DNA from: Methylovirgula sp.
Lineage (GTDB): Bacteria > Pseudomonadota > Alphaproteobacteria > Rhizobiales > Beijerinckiaceae
Assembly (NCBI GenBank): GCA_025356505.1
Contig: JANXSV010000089.1
Span: 1-17,122, forward strand
Direction of reading: 5' to 3'
Length of the DNA stretch: 17,122 bases
Below are positions 1 to 8,280 of this stretch, one piece after another. The first letter of the stretch is position 1; every line of letters begins with the position of its first letter. The position numbers and the translations under genes were made by a program. The notes beneath the pieces are model-generated. The model was not told the origin of the DNA. It made no database searches and was given only the letters and a program-made list of their open reading frames with translations.

Positions 1-2
1 AC

Positions 3-38
3 CATGCTAACATCCGCACCAAGCTGGCTAACGTGTGA
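3..38 (+). CDS. C-terminal end of an upstream gene (truncated by the window)
   Basis: An open frame enters from the left edge and ends at TGA 36-38. It encodes the tail HANIRTKLANV. The stop overlaps the GTG start of the next gene by 4 nt (GTGA, 35-38), the usual arrangement of translationally coupled genes, and this is the main reason to believe it is real. The peptide resembles the end of the recognition-helix region of LuxR-type HTH proteins (HVxNIRxKL), but eleven residues are far too few to assign a family. It could equally be an unrelated protein or chance. Confidence 0.3.
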   Translation, partial: HANIRTKLANV

Positions 39-319
39 GAATACAGGTGCCCGACTCTTTTCCTCAGACCGTTGAGATAGATCTTCCGCCCCTCCTGGAC
101 GCCCGTCTCAAGGCGCTGTGTATCCGCACAAACCTCTCGCAAAATGCGGTCATAACCGCTGCGCTCGTAGATTATCTCGATGCCGTACCCCGGCGTAGTG
201 AGGCCAATGCCCGGCTCACCACCTTGATGTCCTTGGCAGGAGCGGGATGCGATCCGGCGATCGCCCGTGACCCGATGTCGATTTACAAACATGTCCGCGG
301 AATGCGCGGAAATGGCTGA
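35..319 (+). CDS. VapB-like ribbon-helix-helix antitoxin
   Basis: A 94-residue protein directly upstream of a PIN-domain toxin. Residues 12-49 read as a short beta strand (TVEIDL) followed by two helices (LDARLKALCIRTN, LSQNAVITAALVDYL). This is the layout of the ribbon-helix-helix (CopG/Arc-type) domain that dimerises and binds the operon's own operator. The C-terminal half is polar and ends in a basic tail (YKHVRGMRGNG), the part that in VapB-type antitoxins wraps the toxin; this role is inferred. The GTG start has no obvious Shine-Dalgarno sequence and overlaps the preceding stop by 4 nt, so translation is probably coupled. An in-frame TAA at 29-31 rules out a longer start. The role is assigned mainly from gene order and fold pattern, so the family is likely but the exact class is not certain. 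Confidence 0.75.
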   Translation: MRIQVPDSFPQTVEIDLPPLLDARLKALCIRTNLSQNAVITAALVDYLDAVPRRSEANARLTTLMSLAGAGCDPAIARDPMSIYKHVRGMRGNG

Positions 320-335
320 AGCAAATGGCTGAACC
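310..335 (+). repeat. 13-bp tandem duplication across the vapB/vapC junction
   Basis: Positions 310-322 (AAATGGCTGAAGC) and 323-335 (AAATGGCTGAACC) are adjacent copies differing at one base. The first copy holds the antitoxin stop (TGA 317-319) and the second the toxin start (ATG 325). Collapsing the two copies would put the toxin ATG inside the last codons of the antitoxin, an 8-nt overlap. The first copy keeps an ATG (312) that is out of frame with the toxin and runs only to TGA 330-332. Confidence 0.8.
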
Positions 336-756
336 AGAGCGCGCCTTCCCCCCCGGATCACGTATCTATATCGACACAAACATGTTCATTGCCTGGATTG
401 AACGTCCCAGACGAGACACACAGGATTTGCAGAGTATATTTCAGCGCTTCGCCCTTTCCGGCGCAACTCTTTTCACCAGCGAGATGACCGTTGCCGAATG
501 TCTTTTCGGCGCGACCAAGCAGGGCAACTCCGCGGCCATATCGGCTTACGAAAAGCTCTTTGCCAGTGGCGATATCGCTGTTGTCTCGCTTGGCAATGCT
601 GTGACTGCGCGCGCGGCAGGCTCCAGTGCCGAACTTGGCCTGAAGTTGATTGATTGCATCCACTATGTCACCGCACTGGAGCAGGGCTGCGATTATTTTC
701 TGTCCGCCGACAAGCGCTTCAAATCCGACGACAACATGCAGGTGATATCGCCGTGA
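325..756 (+). CDS. VapC-type PIN-domain ribonuclease toxin
   Basis: A 143-residue PIN-domain protein, the usual size for VapC. These are Mg2+-dependent endoribonucleases that cut tRNA or rRNA and stop translation until bound by the cognate antitoxin. The four acidic residues of the family are visible: D17 in IYIDTN, E58 in TVAECL, D110 in LIDCIHYVTAL and D129 in FLSADKRF, the last with a small residue (S127) two positions before it. The active site therefore looks intact. The gene starts 5 nt after the antitoxin stop, with no strong Shine-Dalgarno sequence, consistent with coupled translation and a shared promoter upstream. An out-of-frame ATG at 312 created by the junction duplication may lower its initiation. 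The target RNA cannot be told from sequence. Confidence 0.9.
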   Translation: MAEPERAFPPGSRIYIDTNMFIAWIERPRRDTQDLQSIFQRFALSGATLFTSEMTVAECLFGATKQGNSAAISAYEKLFASGDIAVVSLGNAVTARAAGSSAELGLKLIDCIHYVTALEQGCDYFLSADKRFKSDDNMQVISP

Positions 757-769
757 AGTTGCCCGATAC

Positions 770-1912
770 ATGGAAGTGGCGTGCACCATGAACTTTTCCA
801 TGCTCGGGTTCACAGTGCGCATGCTGCGGCGCGGCGAGGTGTTGCTGCTGTTGGCCACGGCCCTGGCGCTGATAGTCGCAAATAGCGCCCTGGCACCAGC
901 CTATTTTGCAATTTTGAACTGGCATGGCACACCAGATTTCCACGTTCCGCTGTCACCTCTGCATTTTATCAATGATGGACTGATGGCCATCTTTTTCCTC
1001 AGCATCGGGCTCGAAATCAAGCGCGAGGCTTTGCAAGGCGCGCTGGCGACTTGGCCGCAACGCATCCTTCCCGCTTTTGCCGCGCTCGGCGGGATGCTGC
1101 TTCCCGCTGCTATTTTTACGACCTTGAACCTCACCAACCCCGCTGCAATGCGCGGCTGGGCCATCCCCACGGCCACGGACATTGCCTTCGCGCTTGGCAT
1201 TCTCGCCGTTGTGGAATCGAGGGTGCCGCCTTCTTTGAAAAATTTTCTTGCCGCGCTGGCCATCCTAGATGACCTTGGCGCCATCCTCATTATCGCATTC
1301 TTTTATGCTGGAACCCTCACCCTCTCCTATCTTGGAGCGGCGGCGGTGCTCCTTGTGGCTTTATGGTTCATAAACCGGCGCACCAAGGCGCTGTGGCCGG
1401 TTGCAATCGGCTTTATCCTGGTGTGGTACTGTTTTCTTCAATCCGGCATCCATGCGACGCTGGCTGGCGTCGCGGTTGCGCTGAGCGTGCCGGTGTCGAA
1501 ACTTGAAACGCTTGAACTCCGGCTTGCAGGCTGGGTGATTTATCTGATCGTCCCCCTGTTTGCTTTTGCCAATGCCGGAGTTTCGCTGGCCGATGTTGTC
1601 CCGGCCAACCTGTTGAGCCCAATTGCGGTTGGTGTGGCTTTGGGCCTGTTTCTGGGCAAGCAATTTGGCGTCTTCGCTTTTACTTGGGCTGCCATCGCAT
1701 CGAAATGGGGCGCTATGCCTGAAGGCGCGACGTGGCGGCAGCTTTACGGCGTCGCGGCGCTTTGCGGCATCGGGTTCACCATGAGCCTGTTTATCTCATC
1801 GCTCGGCTTTGCGAACGCGCCGGCCGCACATGAGGTGACGAAAATTGCCGTATTGGCAGCCTCGTCCTGTTCAGCGGCTCTGGGCCTTGCCCTGTTGTGG
1901 CGAAAGGCGTGA
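770..1912 (+). CDS. nhaA: Na+/H+ antiporter NhaA
   Basis: A 380-residue inner-membrane protein, close to the 388 of E. coli NhaA, which exchanges cytoplasmic Na+ (or Li+) for external H+ in pH and salt homeostasis. Family signatures are clear: FINDGLMAIFFLSIGLEIKRE (about 66-86), WAIPTATDIAFALG (130-143), LAILDDLGA (163-171), PLFAFANAGV (262-271) and LCGIGFTMSLFI near the end. The transport residues are present: D137 (E. coli D133), the adjacent pair D167/D168 (D163/D164) and K297 (K300). ATG 770 is the first start; ATG 788 (Met7) would give a 374-residue protein whose N-terminus fits the family about as well. Only 13 nt separate it from vapC and I see no promoter between. Its last 42 nt overlap the opposing mdtC-like gene. 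Confidence 0.96.
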   Translation: MEVACTMNFSMLGFTVRMLRRGEVLLLLATALALIVANSALAPAYFAILNWHGTPDFHVPLSPLHFINDGLMAIFFLSIGLEIKREALQGALATWPQRILPAFAALGGMLLPAAIFTTLNLTNPAAMRGWAIPTATDIAFALGILAVVESRVPPSLKNFLAALAILDDLGAILIIAFFYAGTLTLSYLGAAAVLLVALWFINRRTKALWPVAIGFILVWYCFLQSGIHATLAGVAVALSVPVSKLETLELRLAGWVIYLIVPLFAFANAGVSLADVVPANLLSPIAVGVALGLFLGKQFGVFAFTWAAIASKWGAMPEGATWRQLYGVAALCGIGFTMSLFISSLGFANAPAAHEVTKIAVLAASSCSAALGLALLWRKA

Positions 1913-4900
1913 GTGCGCGGGCCTCAAATCCTTATTGCGCCAGATTTTCATGCGCAAAGACGCCTTGGCCAGAGCCAAATAGATGATTGGCGTCGTGTAA
2001 AGCGTCAATACCTGGCTCAGCGCCAGCCCTCCCACAATGGTGATGCCCAGCGGCTGCCGCAATGCGCTGCCCTCCCCTGTCGCGATCGCCAGCGGGATTG
2101 CTCCCAGCATGGCCGCAAGCGTCGTCATCAAAATAGGCCGGAACCGCTCCAGACAGGCCTCGAAAATGGCCTCTTCCGGCGTTTTTCCGCGCTCTCTTTG
2201 CGCCGAAATCGCAAAATCCACCAGCATGATACCATTTTTCTTGACGATACCGATCAGCATGATGATGCCGATCAGCGCGACGATGGTCAGCTCCATCCCG
2301 GCACCGCGCAGCGCCAGCAAAGCGCCAAGCCCCGCCGACGGCAAAGTCGAGAGAATGGTCAGCGGATGCAGCAGACTCTCGTAAAGAACCCCAAGAATAA
2401 TATAAACGGCCAGCAAAGCCGTGATCAGCAGGATGACCATATTCGAGCCGTTGGCGGCGTTGTCCTTGGCATCTCCGGCAAATTCAGCATGGACATTATC
2501 CGGCAGATGCAGCGCATTGACCGTTGCCAATATCTGCTTCGTCACGTCGTCAAACACCGCATCTTTGGCCAGCGCATAACTGATGGTGATGGCTGGAAAC
2601 GCCCCCTGATGGTTGATGGCGAGCGGGACAGTTCCACGCTCCAGCCGTGCCACGGCGGAAATCGGGATTTGCCCGCCGTTTTTGCTCGGCACGAACATGT
2701 TCGCAACATCATTAGGATCGTCGCGGTTTGGGGCGTTGACCTCGAAAATCACCCGGTATTGATTGCGCGGTGCATAGATCGTTGAAACCTGCCGCTGCGA
2801 ATAGGCATTGTTCAAGGCGGTATCAATATCGCCGATCGCGACGCCAAGGCGCGAGGCTGCGGCTCGATCAATGACCAGATTGGCCTGCAAGCCACCCTGA
2901 TCGCGGTCGGTATTCACATCCGTCATCCCCGGCAGCTTGCGCAAAGCCTCAACCACCCTGGGCACAGTCGCCTCCAGTTCGGTGATATCCGGGTCCCACA
3001 AAGTGAATTGATAGGTTGATTTGCCGGAGCGTCCGCCAACGCGAATATCGAGCGAGGGATTGATATAGGTGTTGATGCCGTTCAGCTTTGCCAGCTTCGG
3101 GCGCAGCCTCGCGATAATATCGGTTGAGGGAGTGGTTTTCAGCAGGGCGAGTTTGACGCTGATAATCAGCCGCCCCTGATTGACTGTGCCGCTGAACGGC
3201 CCGCTTGCGCCGATAAAGGAGGCAACGGATTCCACGGCGGGATCGCTGCGCACAATCTCGGCCGCCTGCTTTTGCAGAACCAGCATCGCCGGATAGGAAA
3301 TATCGGGAGATGCCTCCGTCGAGCCGAACATCAATCCGGTGTCATCCTGCGGGAACAATCCCTTGGGCGACTGAACGAACAAATATACGGTGAGCGCAAT
3401 GGTCAGCGCTGTGGCGAGCCCGGCCAGCCACGGATGATGCAAAATCGGCAGCAGGGACCCGCGGTAAACGCCAACCAGCCTGCCCATCACAGCATCAACG
3501 CTGCGTGCCACCCGGTTTGGCGCGCTGTGCAGCGCCCCCGCTTTCATAAGCTGTCCGACGATCATGGGCGTCACGCTCAACGAAACAAATGTCGAGAGCA
3601 AAATCGCAAAGGTCAGGGTCAGCGAAAACTCGCGTAAAATCTTGCCCACCACGCCATCTGCAAACAGCAGCGGCACAAAAGCCGCAATTAACGACAGCGA
3701 GATCGACACAACCGTAAATCCGATCTGCCGCGCCCCCACCAGCGCAGCCTGCAACGGCGCAAGGCCTTTTTCAAGATTGCGATAGATGTTCTCGATGATG
3801 ACGATGGCATCATCGACCACGAAACCCACCGAAATGGTGATAGCCATCAGCGACAGATTATCCACGGTGAACCCCACCAGCCACATGGCGGCAAAGGTTC
3901 CGGTCAGCGCCAACGGCACAGTCACGCCAGCGGCCAAAATCGCGGTCGTGCCCTGCATGAACACCATCACCACCAACATCACCAGTAGAATGGAAATAAT
4001 CAGTGTTTTTTGAATTTCACGCACCGAGGCGCGAATGGTGAGCGTTCGGTCCGAGAGGACCGAAATATCCAGCCCGGCAGGAACAAATTTCTGCAATTCC
4101 GGCATCAGCGCCTTAATACGGTCGACGGTGGCCAGAACATTCGCGTCCGCCTGTTTGGTAATTTGCAGGATAACAGCCGGCTTTCCGTTGAAACTCGCGG
4201 AAGAGCGAACATTGCGAACTCCAGCCGAGACATTGGCCACATCGCCCAGCCGCACCATTACGCCGCTTTTGCCTTTGATCAGAATATTGGCATAATCGGC
4301 AGGGTCTGAAATCTGGTCGCTCACGCCAATGGTTTCGCTTTGCACGCTTCCTTCGAAGGCTCCGATAGGGCCGCGCGCATTGGCATTGGCGATGGCCAAG
4401 CGCACTTGCTCCAGACTGAGCCCCATATTGGCGATTCGCTGCGGATCTGTTTGAACCCGCACCGCCGGCTGGTCAGAGCCGCTCACCGAAACCTCTGCCA
4501 CCCCCTCAACCTGCGACAGGCGCTGCACCAGCACCGAGTCCGCCGCGTCATACATATCGCTGCCGCTCATCGTATCTGATGTTAGCGCATAGATGATGAT
4601 CGGCGCTGAGTTCGGATTGAATTTGCGGAAACTCGGCAGCGTTGGCAAATCGCCCGGCAGGTCGGTTGCAGCGGCATTGAGCGCCGCTTGCACATCGCGC
4701 GCCGCCGAATCCACCTTATGCGCCATGTCGAAAACCAGCGTTATACGGGTGGAGCCGAGCGAGCTTGTTGACGTCAGTTCCGAAACACCGGCGATGGTGC
4801 CAAGACGGCGCTCCAAGGGTGCCGCCACGCTGGACGCCATGGTTTCAGGGTCTGCTCCCGGGCGGCTCGCCGAGACCTGAATCGCCGGAAAATCAATCGC

Positions 4901-5014
4901 CGGGAGGCTTGCCACCGGTAAAACCGCATAGGCAACAATTCCGGCGAGAAACAATCCCGCCGCCATAAGTGTCGTCCCAACCGGGCGAAGAATGAACAGC
5001 CGTGAGAAGTTCAT
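1871..5014 (-). CDS. mdtC: RND multidrug efflux transporter, MdtC-like subunit
   Basis: A 1047-residue RND (HAE1-family) inner-membrane pump, closest by eye to E. coli MdtC: no N-terminal tail before the first membrane segment (MNFSRLFILRPVGTT), ETMASSVAAPLERRLGTIAGVSE, and RVGGRSGKSTYQFTL in the periplasmic domain. Twelve membrane segments are expected with two large periplasmic loops. The proton relay is intact: D401/D402 in GFVVDDAIVIIEN, K926 in GIVKKNGI, R957 and T964 in RFRPILMTT. In E. coli, MdtB and MdtC form a heterotrimer, and the paired subunit here is encoded directly upstream. The start ATG overlaps the upstream stop by 4 nt (ATGA). The 3' end runs 42 nt into nhaA on the other strand, with no terminator visible between the two. 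Confidence 0.96.
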   Translation of the reverse strand: MNFSRLFILRPVGTTLMAAGLFLAGIVAYAVLPVASLPAIDFPAIQVSASRPGADPETMASSVAAPLERRLGTIAGVSELTSTSSLGSTRITLVFDMAHKVDSAARDVQAALNAAATDLPGDLPTLPSFRKFNPNSAPIIIYALTSDTMSGSDMYDAADSVLVQRLSQVEGVAEVSVSGSDQPAVRVQTDPQRIANMGLSLEQVRLAIANANARGPIGAFEGSVQSETIGVSDQISDPADYANILIKGKSGVMVRLGDVANVSAGVRNVRSSASFNGKPAVILQITKQADANVLATVDRIKALMPELQKFVPAGLDISVLSDRTLTIRASVREIQKTLIISILLVMLVVMVFMQGTTAILAAGVTVPLALTGTFAAMWLVGFTVDNLSLMAITISVGFVVDDAIVIIENIYRNLEKGLAPLQAALVGARQIGFTVVSISLSLIAAFVPLLFADGVVGKILREFSLTLTFAILLSTFVSLSVTPMIVGQLMKAGALHSAPNRVARSVDAVMGRLVGVYRGSLLPILHHPWLAGLATALTIALTVYLFVQSPKGLFPQDDTGLMFGSTEASPDISYPAMLVLQKQAAEIVRSDPAVESVASFIGASGPFSGTVNQGRLIISVKLALLKTTPSTDIIARLRPKLAKLNGINTYINPSLDIRVGGRSGKSTYQFTLWDPDITELEATVPRVVEALRKLPGMTDVNTDRDQGGLQANLVIDRAAASRLGVAIGDIDTALNNAYSQRQVSTIYAPRNQYRVIFEVNAPNRDDPNDVANMFVPSKNGGQIPISAVARLERGTVPLAINHQGAFPAITISYALAKDAVFDDVTKQILATVNALHLPDNVHAEFAGDAKDNAANGSNMVILLITALLAVYIILGVLYESLLHPLTILSTLPSAGLGALLALRGAGMELTIVALIGIIMLIGIVKKNGIMLVDFAISAQRERGKTPEEAIFEACLERFRPILMTTLAAMLGAIPLAIATGEGSALRQPLGITIVGGLALSQVLTLYTTPIIYLALAKASLRMKIWRNKDLRPAHSRLSPQQGKAQSR

Positions 5015-8000
5015 GGCACCACGCTTTTGCTGAAGTCAGGCGGCGCTCCGTCCCCGCGGTGATTTTCCGTTAGGCTAATCCCATCGCGCGGCACGCCGCC
5101 CGCAAGCCGTTGCCGCAGATTTTCCACCGCCAGATAAATGACCGGCGTTGTGTATAGGGTCAGCAACTGGCTCAAAATAAGCCCGCCGACAATCGTGATG
5201 CCCAGAGGCACGCGCAATTCGCTGCCAGCCCCATTGGCGAGCGCCAGCGGTAGCGCGCCGAACAAGGCTGCCAACGTCGTCATCATAATCGGGCGAAACC
5301 GCAAATGCGCCGCTTGAACAATGGAGTCAAGCGCCGACAGGCCCTGTTCGCGCTCAGCCGTAAGCGCAAAATCAATCATCATAATGGCGTTTTTCTTGAC
5401 AATTCCCATCAGCAGCAAAATACCGATGAGCGCGACAATGGACAGATCGTCTCCGTGCCACTGTAGCGCCAGCAATGCGCCAATGCCTGCGGAAGGCAAT
5501 GTCGAAAGAATGGTGATGGGATGAAAGAAGCTTTCATACAGCATCCCCAGAACCAGATAAATCGCCACGATCGCCGCCAGAATCAGCAGCGGCTCGCTCG
5601 CAGTTGAACGCTGAAACTCCGCTGCATCCGCGCCAAAAGTGCCGATGATATTGGCGGGCATGCCGATATCGCGTTCCGCCTGTTTCACAGCCGCAACCGC
5701 AGCGCCCAAGGATGTGCCGCGCGGCAAATCGAAACTCAGGGCCGCCACCGGGAATTGCTCCTCGTGGCTGACCGAAAGCGGCGCGGAAATCCGTTCAATC
5801 TTGGCAAAGGACCCAAGCGGAACCTGCACTCCCCCTGTGCCGCTCACATAGATCTTGCCCAAGGCCGCCACATCGCGCTTGTCTTGCGGCGAGGCTTCCA
5901 GAATAACCCGATATTGGTTGGCCTGCGCATAGATTGTGGAGACTTGCCGCTGCCCGAATGCGTCGTTCAGCGTGTCGTCGATGGCCTGCATGGAAACGCC
6001 AAAGCGTCCGGCCTTATCGCGGTCAATGTTGATTTGCGCGCGCAGGCCGCCAAGCTGGTTTTCCGCCGCAACTGCGCCAAATTGCTCTTGCCCGCGCAGC
6101 CGCTCCACCAGCTTTTGCGCCCAGTCATTGACCGAGGCATCGTCAGTGCCAGTCAGCGAATACTGATATTGCGCCCGCGTGGTGCGGGTGGAGATCTGGA
6201 TATCTTGCACAGCCTGCGCATAAAGCGTTACGCCGGGCACAGCCTTTGCCAGTTGCTCCAGATGACGTGCAATCTCGCTCGCACCAAGGGTGCGCTGCAC
6301 TTTCGGCTTCAGGCTGACATTGAAATGCGCGATATTTCCCGTCGGGTTGAGCGTGCCGATGCCAACGACTGAGGTCAGCGCCACAACATCACCCTCCATC
6401 TGCACCCGCTTTGCCACTTCACCTTGCAGGCGCGCCATTTCCTGAAACGACACATCCGGCGCAGCTTCCAACGTCACTGAAAGCAAACTGGTATCCTGCT
6501 CGGGCAAAAAACCCTTCGGCATATTGATATAAAAATAACCGGTGGCCACCAGCGTCGCGATCATCACCAGCATCATAAACCCGCGATGGCGCAATGCCCG
6601 ATCCAGACTGCTGGCATAAGCGGCGTTCATCCAGATGATAGGGCGCTCGAACAGCCGCGCCAGACGCGGAGTTCGGGTTTCGCTCTGGCTGCGTAAAAGC
6701 TTGGCGCACATCATCGGTGTCAGCGTCAAGGATACCACGGCCGAAACCACAACCGCGACCGAGAGGGTGAGCGCAAACTCGCGAAACATCCGCCCGATCA
6801 GCCCGCTCATGAACAGCAGCGGAATGAACACCGCAATCAGCGAAACCGTGAGCGAAATCACGGTGAAACCAATCTCACGCGCTCCTTGCAAGGCTGCCTC
6901 AAGCGGGGTGCTTCCGCCTTCAATCTTGCGCACGACGTTTTCGATCATCACGATCGCATCATCGACAACAAAGCCCGTCCCGATGGTCAGCGCCATCAAG
7001 GACAGGTTGTCGAGCGAAAAGCCAGCCAGATTCATCACGCCGAAAGTGGCGATCAGCGAAAGCGGCAGCGCCACACCGGCGATGAGTGTCGCCCGCACAT
7101 TGCGCAAAAACAGCAGAACAACCAGCACAACCAATCCGGCGCTGAGCAGGAGGCTATATTGCACATCATTGATCGAGGCGCGGATCGTATCTGTGCGGTC
7201 ATGCACAACCACCAGCTCCGCCCCGGCAGGAACGGAGCTTTGCAGCCCGGGCAGAGCCGCCCGCAGCGCCTGCACCGTCTTGATAATATTGGCCCCGGGC
7301 TGGCGCTGCACATCAATCAAGATTGCCGGTTCATTTTGAAACCAGCCGCCAACGCGGGTGTTTTCCAGCCCGTCCGTGAGGTTCGCCACATCGCGCAAAT
7401 GCACCGGCACGCCGCCACGCAGAGCGACGACCACGTCCTTATAGGCTTCGGCATTGCCGATCTGATCGTTGGCGCCGATGGTATAGGCTTGTGAAATCCC
7501 GTCTATCGCACCTTTCGAGCCAGCGACATTGGCGTTAGAGATGGCATTGCGCAGGTCTTCAAGCCCGATAGAATAGGCGGCCAGCCGTTGCAAATCAGCC
7601 TCGATGCGGACCGCTGGCCGGATGTTCCCCGCGATAGCAACATGACCGACGCCATTTATCTCCGAAAGGCGCGGCCCGATCAATGTATCGGCAATATCAC
7701 TCAGATTGCGTAGCGATACCGATTTGGATTTGAGCGCCAGCATCAAAATCGCGGTATCGGCCGGATTTACTTTAGCGTAGGTGGGCGGATATGGCAGCCC
7801 GCGCGGCAGCGTCGAGCCCGCGGCATTGATGGCCGACTGCACATCCTGCGCCGCCGCGTCTATATCGCGGTCGAGGTCAAATTGCAGTGTGATCTGGCTG
7901 AGCCCGAAGGTGCTCTGCGATGTCATCGCCGTTAAAGACGGAATAGTGCCGAATTGGCGTTCAAGCGGAGCCGTAACCAGCTCGGCGATCGTGTCGGGAT

Positions 8001-8280
8001 TGCCTCCCGGCAGCTGGGTCGTAATCTGGATTGTCGGAAAATCCACTTGCGGCAAGGCCGAGACCGGGAGTTTCAAATAGCCCAGAATACCCAGCAGCAG
8101 AATGGCCAGCGCCAGCAAGCTGGTCGCAACAGGGCGCATGATGAACGGCGTCGAGACACCAACGCCGCCGCCCTCGAAGCCCATGTCTTGAGCATCTTCG
8201 ATATGCGCCGCCAGAGTTTGCGCTTCTATTTCCGGAGCTCCGACATCAGGTGTGGGCGGTCCATCGGCGGTGATGTTCAT
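5011..8280 (-). CDS. mdtB: RND multidrug efflux transporter, MdtB-like subunit
   Basis: A 1089-residue RND pump, closest by eye to E. coli MdtB (1040 aa): FIMRPVATSLL, LPVSALPQVDFPTIQ, VTAPLERQFG, RTQYQYSLTG-type repeats, and NQYRVILE. Proton-relay residues are present: D440/D441 in GFVVDDAIVMIEN, K963 in GIVKKNAI, R994 and T1001 in RFRPIMMTT. It should pair with the MdtC-like product in the inner membrane and take substrate from the periplasm or membrane, handing it to the adaptor and outer-membrane channel. The first membrane segment is preceded by 45 residues, roughly 30 more than in E. coli MdtB. The ATG overlaps the adaptor stop by 4 nt, which supports the long form, although no good Shine-Dalgarno sequence is seen. 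ATG at Met33 is an alternative start. Confidence 0.96.
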   Translation of the reverse strand: MNITADGPPTPDVGAPEIEAQTLAAHIEDAQDMGFEGGGVGVSTPFIMRPVATSLLALAILLLGILGYLKLPVSALPQVDFPTIQITTQLPGGNPDTIAELVTAPLERQFGTIPSLTAMTSQSTFGLSQITLQFDLDRDIDAAAQDVQSAINAAGSTLPRGLPYPPTYAKVNPADTAILMLALKSKSVSLRNLSDIADTLIGPRLSEINGVGHVAIAGNIRPAVRIEADLQRLAAYSIGLEDLRNAISNANVAGSKGAIDGISQAYTIGANDQIGNAEAYKDVVVALRGGVPVHLRDVANLTDGLENTRVGGWFQNEPAILIDVQRQPGANIIKTVQALRAALPGLQSSVPAGAELVVVHDRTDTIRASINDVQYSLLLSAGLVVLVVLLFLRNVRATLIAGVALPLSLIATFGVMNLAGFSLDNLSLMALTIGTGFVVDDAIVMIENVVRKIEGGSTPLEAALQGAREIGFTVISLTVSLIAVFIPLLFMSGLIGRMFREFALTLSVAVVVSAVVSLTLTPMMCAKLLRSQSETRTPRLARLFERPIIWMNAAYASSLDRALRHRGFMMLVMIATLVATGYFYINMPKGFLPEQDTSLLSVTLEAAPDVSFQEMARLQGEVAKRVQMEGDVVALTSVVGIGTLNPTGNIAHFNVSLKPKVQRTLGASEIARHLEQLAKAVPGVTLYAQAVQDIQISTRTTRAQYQYSLTGTDDASVNDWAQKLVERLRGQEQFGAVAAENQLGGLRAQINIDRDKAGRFGVSMQAIDDTLNDAFGQRQVSTIYAQANQYRVILEASPQDKRDVAALGKIYVSGTGGVQVPLGSFAKIERISAPLSVSHEEQFPVAALSFDLPRGTSLGAAVAAVKQAERDIGMPANIIGTFGADAAEFQRSTASEPLLILAAIVAIYLVLGMLYESFFHPITILSTLPSAGIGALLALQWHGDDLSIVALIGILLLMGIVKKNAIMMIDFALTAEREQGLSALDSIVQAAHLRFRPIMMTTLAALFGALPLALANGAGSELRVPLGITIVGGLILSQLLTLYTTPVIYLAVENLRQRLAGGVPRDGISLTENHRGDGAPPDFSKSVVP

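Noticed and set aside
358..858. - strand open frame (166 codons) opposite vapC
   Set aside because: Antisense to a complete PIN-domain gene with intact catalytic residues; no family resemblance and no Shine-Dalgarno sequence.
1913..2785. Long + strand open frame (290 codons) opposite the MdtC-like gene
   Set aside because: It is rich in Arg, Gln and His and lacks any domain pattern, as expected from the antisense of a GC-rich membrane-protein gene. The - strand gene is clearly real.
6635..7339. + strand open frame (234 codons) inside the MdtB-like gene
   Set aside because: Ser/Thr/Ile-rich low-complexity translation, fully antisense to conserved RND segments including the DD motif; no start signal.
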